From contig MCGT01000033.1 of the NCBI GenBank assembly GCA_002104935.1, forward strand, positions 186,001 through 250,000: DNA of 64,000 bases, given 5' to 3'. The DNA comes from Hesseltinella vesiculosa. Its lineage: Eukaryota > Mucoromycota > Mucoromycetes > Mucorales > Cunninghamellaceae. The notes under the pieces are model-generated. The model saw only the letters and a program-made list of their open reading frames with translations. It was not told where the DNA came from and made no database searches. This document shows positions 58,101-64,000 of the stretch, piece by piece. The position numbers and the translations under genes are program-made. Positions within the stretch are counted from its first letter, which is position 1. Each line of letters starts with the position of its first letter.

Positions 58101-59420
58101 ATGGATCCAACCGTCCTTGATGAGGATACTTACACCGATGCTATTAGCTTTATTATCGAACGCGACTTTTACCCTCAACTTGCAAAGATAAAAGCCCATA
58201 ATCAATATCAACATGCAAGAATCGCCGGCGACCAGCAGCTCATGAAAAAGGCATCTCAACTGATGATTCAACTCAACGGTAACCATCTTGCTCATCCATT
58301 GCCTTGCTCATTGAATCTTCTTCTCCAGCCAACACCGCGCCTCACCAAGGCTTACAAAACTTTTATCATCCTGAAAAACAAGACCTGGCGGATCGTGTCA
58401 ATCTACAGCTGAATTTGGATCAGTTCCAATCTGTCTACACCAGGTAAATGACCTTTTTTATTTTTCCAACTCGACAGCCAGCCTGACTTGTTTCTAGTGA
58501 AGACAATGCCTCGTTCAATGATCTACTCGAAAAAACAAACGCCAAACGCAAAGACCACTATCGATGGTACTATGACAAGAATGCCAACCAGCTGCGCATC
58601 CAAGATCTACAAGCTCCCAACCTACTCATGTATTACCCCCAGGGCGAGTCCCGATCGCTGCTAGAAGACGCTGACAATGGCCGACGCCATCCCAAAGCCA
58701 TTCAGCATGCCAACACCAGCCTAGACCCTCCCTCTACGCAAACGTATACCCCCACTGTCGCCGCCCATCCCTTGACCCTCCAAGACCCAATCTCGAATAC
58801 CTTTCGTGGCTACGGCTTGGTCGAATCCACCCCGTTGATCGACCCCAGCACCATGGATTCCCCATTGATGACGTGGGGGGAGATCGAAGGCACACCCATC
58901 CAAATCAAAGGCTCAGACACTCCAGGTAAATCCATCCTCCCTTGGACACACAAGGTTTCATCTTTCTTTTCCACAGGCCGCCAATTCACTCTACCCAAAC
59001 AATCCTTACGAGATCAAATCGGTATGAAACTCTCCGAAAAGGCATCCAAAGCTTACCGACAACGAACAAACGAGCGACGAGTCCGAGGCACGCCCAGGCT
59101 TGGGTAAGTCCTAGTTCCGTCCTTGACCAACTTAACCTTTTTTGCTGTAGATCTGGCCTCTTTTCTCCTGCAGCTCAACACCTGTTAAGGAAAAGCACTC
59201 CCCAAACCCAAAGCTTTGATTCGGCACTGCGCTCCTCCTATGCTGGTCATGCATCCAAAGGTACGACTGCCCCTCTAGAAAGGCAACTTGTTCATGTGAT
59301 CAAACTCAATTTCCCTTTCCCCCCCCCCTCTTCTTTTTCGTAGGCGGTGCACACTCTCCATATGCGACGAGAACGCCTTTGTTCCGGGCTGCTGCTTCCA
59401 CCGGCCAACCCAAAAAATAA
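58101..59420 (+). CDS. ESS2: Splicing-associated nuclear protein ESS2 (DGCR14/Es2/Bis1 family)
   Basis: Six exons: 58101-58278, 58329-58443, 58498-58925, 58977-59103, 59151-59260, 59344-59420, about 344 aa. Family signatures: VLDEDTYTDAISFIIERDFY PQL at the start, DLLEKTNAKRKDHYRWYYDK, APNLLMYYPQG, SISNTF-like PISNTFRGYGLVESTPLIDP with MTWGEIEGTPIQIKGSDTPG and a C-terminal basic KASKAYRQRTNERRVRGTPR. ESS2 proteins associate with late spliceosomal complexes and influence splice-site fidelity, and Bis1 is the fission-yeast member. Confidence 0.88.
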
Positions 59421-59708
59421 ACGTCTTTTGTTCCTGGATCTTCCGATGCGTTGAAACAGTCTATCAACCTTGCCTTTCCCGTGTCACAAGCATGTACAAC
59501 AGAAGGAGAATAACCAAACCAAGAAAAGAAGAAGCACCCCGTTCAGATGATTCAGGAGCGGACTCAAAAAAGTCCCGCAACTTCCACGTTTCTCCTTGAT
59601 GCATGGCCAGGCCAGCTTGTCGTTGGCAACCAGATATATCTTCTTCTTCTTTTTACTACTCATCCGTAAGGCAAACATGCAAGGAGGGGGGGAAATCGAC
59701 TTTCTTTA

Positions 59709-62286
59709 TTATTCATCGTCGCTGTCACTGTCACTGCTGTCACTGCTGTCGGAGTCTTGGTCTTGTTGAGGTTTCTTCTTGGACTTTTTCTTTTCCTTCT
59801 GGGCGGCGGCTGAGCCACCGGCCAGGGCTGAAGCCAAACCTTGTTCACGCATCAACTTCATTTGTCCGGCAATGGAGTCTTCTTCGGGGTCGGAGATAGA
59901 GTCATCCACGTCGTCTTCGTCAGGCAGCGACGAGGGGTCTTCCACCGTCAGCTGGATGTCTTGCAAAATGTCGGTGCCAGCATAGGTGTCGGACTTGACA
60001 AACAGCGAAAAGGTATAAGTGCCAGCTTTGGGAGGCCCAGCAAAAGGTACGCGAATTGTCTTTTCATCCACCACATCCGTCACTTTGCGAGGAGGCACAA
60101 GAATACGGTTCACCTTGGGGTCGCCCAGGAACACCCACCAGTAGGGCTTCTTCTCACCAGGGTAATAGGGTGTGTGGGCCACGGGCAACCCTTGACCTTC
60201 CTCTACGTCCTGTTCTGGCTGCACCTTGGTTTGGCCTTGTTCGTCAAATTCGTCTTCGTCTTCGCTGTCGTTTTCGTGTTGGATCTCCACCTTTTCCACA
60301 CGACCATTCTTCAACTTGAGCACAAACGTAATGATAGCGGCTGTGGTGATGATCTTGTCCCCAATGACTATGAAAAAAAAAAAAAAAAATGTCAGCTTCG
60401 CACACCAACACAATAATAAAAAAAAAAAGGACCTTTGAAGACCGCCTTCTTCACCGACAACTGAGGAATGCGTTGGGCCACTTCCATGACATCTAAATAA
60501 TCATCATCGCTGAGTGACGACAACAGGTTCTTGCGGTCAGCTTCTTGGAGATCAAGCACTTGTTTGACGTTTTGGATTTGGCGCTTCTTGTTGCGGGTAA
60601 ACCGACGCAGCATCGCCGAGTTGATGTGAGGCAATTGCTTGACCGAGGCTTCACCAGGATACAGAGCTTGCAGTAAGTCTTGTTGAAAGTTCATCAACAG
60701 CACAGCCACATTCAGCCATTGCTTGACCGTAGCGATCTGCAACAAACCTTGCAACAACTGAACCGAACGTTCCACAATAAATAATTGATCTATTGTTCAA
60801 AGAATGTGTAAGCCGACGCTGTCTGCTTTTTATCTCTCGCATTTACCAGCAGCAAGGGCTTGGGCTTGGACATTCTTGCCGGCCAAATCCACGCGTAATA
60901 AATAAGCATAAAGAAGTGTACGGGCTTTGCGACGATAGCCAGGCACAGACTAAGACAAGGAAGAAAAGTGAGACTCAGAAAACCCCCCCCCCCGGCGCTT
61001 TTCATCCTACCTCAGTTTCACGATCGTATTTCTCGGCAAACCGTTGTTCTAATTCATCAATAATGGCAATGTCCAATTGCTTCAGAGCCTTTTCTTCGCC
61101 AGCGTCCAAAGGAGTGTTTTCCTTGAATTCTTGAGCACTGGCAACCAATTTGATCAAATCTTTTTGAAAAAAAAAAAATGGATGCGTTAGTCTATCCATC
61201 CCTTGTCCTTCTGTTTTCAACTGACCGCTGAATTGATCGGTTTCCTTGAGTCCTTTGACAAAGGTGCTCATGGTCTTGTTGAGAATCTTGTCCTTGGTTT
61301 GACGTCTGGAACGGTTCCACCAGCGGGCCTGAACAAAACAAAAATGTCAGGGGGATAAAAGGCAAGGTGCCAAGCTTACAATGTAGTAGGGTAGACCAAG
61401 GCCAAAGACAACAGCATAGAAAGCCAACACGTAGATGTTGTTACTCGATTCAACTAATGCACGAGGCAGGGCCACGCCCATGCTGAAGGACTGTTTGCCG
61501 TCAGGATGACCAAATTCTTCATAATTCTTTCGTGTATCGTCATCGGTCAAACTATGCAGGAAAGAATGAGTTGACCGTCCGGAGGTGTTTGCCGCTTACA
61601 CTTGATAAGCCTTGCTGATTTGAATAAAGGTCTGTTCATATTCATCCTTGACTTCTTCAGGAGCCTTATCAGGGTGATAGATCAAGGACAGCTTGCGGTA
61701 CACTTTTTTAATTTCGGCTACATCGGCGCCCTAGTATACAAGGGGAACCACGTCAGCAAACGGAAGCCGCTTTTCTTCTTCACTTTACCTCTTTAATGCC
61801 CAAAATATCATAAGGATCCCACTTCACCGTTGCAGGTTGGGCCTTTGACACTTGATAGGATAACAAGCCAAATGCAATCCATCCAAGAATCAAAAGCACA
61901 TGCCTGAATAAAATGGTGAGTCCACAAGTTTTTTTTTTTTTTCATGGCGCTTTCTCACTTACTTGATTGTCACGGACGACTTTTTGATTTTTTTGTTGTT
62001 GGTGGCATTGATCTTGGCACGTGTTTGTCTACAAGTAGAGCATTCGCACAAATTCTGTGCCTTGGTTTCTACGTTTCAATAATGAGAGCATCGATGAGAC
62101 AACAGATGAAAAATAAATCAATAAAACTAGACGGATTCACCAAAAAAAAAAAAAAATAGAAAACGTACTGGAATGGAGCCATGTGTAGGCAGTGTAGATG
62201 GTGGAAGGGATCAAGACAATCGATAAGACGGATAACAGGAAATAGAAGAAGTTGAACCCTTCTTCATCGTAAGTGTATTCGGCCAT
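59709..62286 (-). CDS. SEC63: ER translocon J-protein Sec63
   Basis: Ten exons: 62169-62286, 61963-62068, 61789-61903, 61600-61730, 61380-61551, 61226-61328, 61011-61159, 60847-60949, 60433-60789, 59709-60367, about 670 aa. Sec63 recruits BiP to the Sec61 channel. Membrane segments: near residues 12-35, around VLLILGWIAFGLLSYQV, and VLAFYAVVFGLGLPYYI. The luminal J-domain lies between the last two (DPYDILGIKEGADVAEIKKV YRKLSLIYHPDKAP, intact HPD). The cytosolic Brl part follows and the tail is acidic with Ser-Asp repeats (SDSSDSSDSDSDDE). Donors of introns 6 and 9 are GTCAGT and GTCCTT, both unusual but frame-consistent. Confidence 0.95.
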
Positions 62287-62421
62287 GGGTTGTCCAAAAA
62301 CAAAAAGAGTTGAAGAAGGAGAACCCAGAAGCTTTTTTTTTCTTATTTATGCGGGGATTTTGACCAAAAGCATGTCAGTCAGCCATTGGCCGGTTCACCC
62401 TGACCATCTTCCCTTTTTGGA

Positions 62422-62497
62422 ATGAGCCTGTCAAGACTCATTTTTTTGATTCTTGCATTTCTGCCTGCTGTACACGTCTACGCAAGCGATAAAGTCA
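62422..62497 (+). CDS. Orphan first exon coding a signal peptide
   Basis: ATG at 62422 begins MSLSRLIFLILAFLPAVHVY followed by ASDKV and a perfect GTAAGT donor. It reads as a signal-peptide exon divergent from SEC63 (135 bases between starts). None of the nearby acceptors gives an open second exon of useful length: the best-looking ones hit stops within a few codons. Either the next exon lies far away, or the gene has been truncated. Confidence 0.4.
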
Positions 62498-64000
62498 GTA
62501 AGTAAATGAGACAGAGTTGAAAGCCACTTGGCTTTCGCGTGCTTTTCGTCCAACCCAATTGGCTGACGAGCTATCCTTCATGGTTGGGCCGTTTCTCCTT
62601 TCTCGCCACGAGCGGATGTTTTCATTCGCGCCACAGAGTCCTGAGGGGTATAACCACACCCTATCCTGCATGTACATGATATTTAAAGGGGATTAGCTCG
62701 ATGGCTAGCCATCTGACAAAAAAAATCTTTATGCCACCGCAACACAGCTGTGTAGATCGACGTTGGCATGACTGCTGTAACTTGGGAATAACGATGGTGC
62801 TGGGAAAAAATCAAGCCAACCAGTGTGTTTCATGGGTTCACCACAACCTTACTAGGATCTCAGCAGAGACAAGCCGTTGCAGGGTTTTTATTCTGGGGTT
62901 TCAAGGCGCGTAGGAAAGGAATGGAAAAATTGAACTGGTAGAGGACTTGTGAATATCCCGGTCATCAGAGCTAAAATGCGCAAAAAGTACGCCTCAGAGG
63001 CGTGCAAGAAGAGTAAGCTATTCCATAATAGGATTGGTAACGAAGCCCAGGTTTTACGTCTGGAGACCAGGGAGATTTTAAAGCTGCCAAACCGGATAAG
63101 GATCAAAAGACAGTGGGGGTATCTGGGAGACTGCACAGCGAAGACAAATCTCATCTCAGGGAGAATATGGAATCTGTAGCGTACTTACGCCGTCTACGAA
63201 AATGCCTGCGTCAAAAGCTGGCGCGCGCACTGCAAATGGAGAGAGGATGAAAAAGGCCTGCTGTTTTCAATCTCCGAGGCTAGTAGGTGCGCTGGCGAGT
63301 GTCAGCCAATAAGGGTGGATTTTGGCATGCAGGTAGACCAGTGATGGATAGGTATGCACTGGTGTGTCAGTGCTCTGTAGTTACATAAAAAAAACGCGCC
63401 AATTAATAAAGCTTCACACAAAGTTGGCCCTTCCCACATCGCAAAAGAAGAACATCTGTTCAATGACGTATCAACCGCATCATCGTAACCAATCTTATTC
63501 ATGCCTTGAGATAATCATTAGCCAAGCTGGTCTAGTTTGAACCTATAGGAGATACGCAGCTGTTGGTCAAGCACACGGGAGCACTGGGGGGGGGAAGATG
63601 GATGAGAAAGGTTGGATACGGTGGTCTTAAAATGGATAGGAAAACCGAGACGCAAAACGATTCCGCGATCGCGCCGGCTCGTGCAATCCATGCGTGCGTC
63701 CACTTGATTTATTCTAACCACCAGGCAAGAACCCATCGTACACTTGGCCATTTTAAAACATGTGGACTGACCCAAAGAAAACGATGAATCTCCGGCTGCC
63801 AAATGTAGGCAATGCGTTTCAAATAAAAGCTGCTGCCCATCGAGTCGAGTATTAAAAATTCCCATCATGAAACCGAAAGGCACAAGCACCTGTGCCATCG
63901 CCTCAGGGAGGAGATGGAAGGGGTCGCCGTGGCGGAGAAAAGCTGCAGCTGGGGTTGGCACGTCTTGGCGCGCGGACTTTCCCAGATGAGGAAATGGCGG
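62498..64000. other. Region without recognisable genes
   Basis: About 1.5 kb. An uninterrupted minus-strand frame at 63518-63961 exists but shows no family signature and no clear start. Compared with the rest of the window the DNA has few poly-A/T runs, which hints at a different origin (for example an old insertion). No terminal repeats or transposase were seen. Confidence 0.35.

Noticed and set aside
63518..63961. 147-aa minus-strand ORF near the window end
   Set aside because: No recognisable motif, no good start context and no splice or promoter support.
1..64000. tRNA, rRNA or CRISPR features
   Set aside because: I scanned the gaps by eye for B-box-like GGTTCGANNCC, rRNA segments and repeat-spacer arrays and found none. 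A tRNAscan run would be decisive.

Overview
This window is nuclear DNA of a filamentous fungus. Almost every gene is broken up by short introns of about 50-90 bases, and introns and intergenic gaps carry many poly-A/poly-T runs. BiP ends in HDEL, and fungal ER, tRNA-modification and cell-cycle proteins are present. The gene style (compact, intron-dense) and two multi-exon genes that match no family I know suggest Mucoromycota, probably Mucorales. That placement is an inference from style, not from an alignment.

Layout. 1-13.9 kb: 3' part of a TBC Rab-GAP (+), then on the minus strand BiP/Kar2, phosphomevalonate kinase (ERG8), eIF2-beta and the 18-exon ubiquitin-activating enzyme UBA1. 15.2-17 kb: Dot1 H3K79 methyltransferase (+). 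17.4-20.7 kb: two weak small ORFs and a nine-exon gene of unknown function (-). 21-25.2 kb: CDC50 flippase subunit (-) divergent from a DHHC palmitoyltransferase (+), then TIM23 (-). 26-34.4 kb: an unknown 185-aa ORF, a secreted PLC-like phosphodiesterase (-), a Cdc7/SepH-like kinase carrying a calponin-homology domain and a C1 finger (+), and PP2A methylesterase PPE1 (-). 34.7-37.3 kb: a RING/TRAF-zinc-finger protein, a DAD3-like kinetochore protein and a frameshifted unknown gene (all -). 37.5-41.4 kb: a rearranged locus made of decayed copies of one gene, with a recent inverted duplication. 42.3-53.4 kb: FEN1, uS4/RPS9, eL21/RPL21, PTRHD1, TRM1, AIP1 and eS19/RPS19. 53.7-62.3 kb: a Ste20/PAK-like kinase (-), an unknown nine-exon gene (-), ESS2 (+) and SEC63 (-). 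62.4-64 kb: one orphan signal-peptide exon and otherwise no recognisable gene.

Most genes are unrelated housekeeping functions. Thematic links are ER protein import and folding (BiP, SEC63), translation (uS4, eL21, eS19, eIF2-beta, TRM1, PTRHD1), and membrane biology (CDC50, DHHC, TBC, ERG8). The unusual parts are the domain fusion in the CH-kinase-C1 gene, a group of GC-AG introns (at least four of roughly 120), the palindromic pseudogene locus, and several unrecognised multi-exon genes. Exon boundaries were placed by hand from splice consensus and reading-frame continuity, so individual edges may be off by a base or two.
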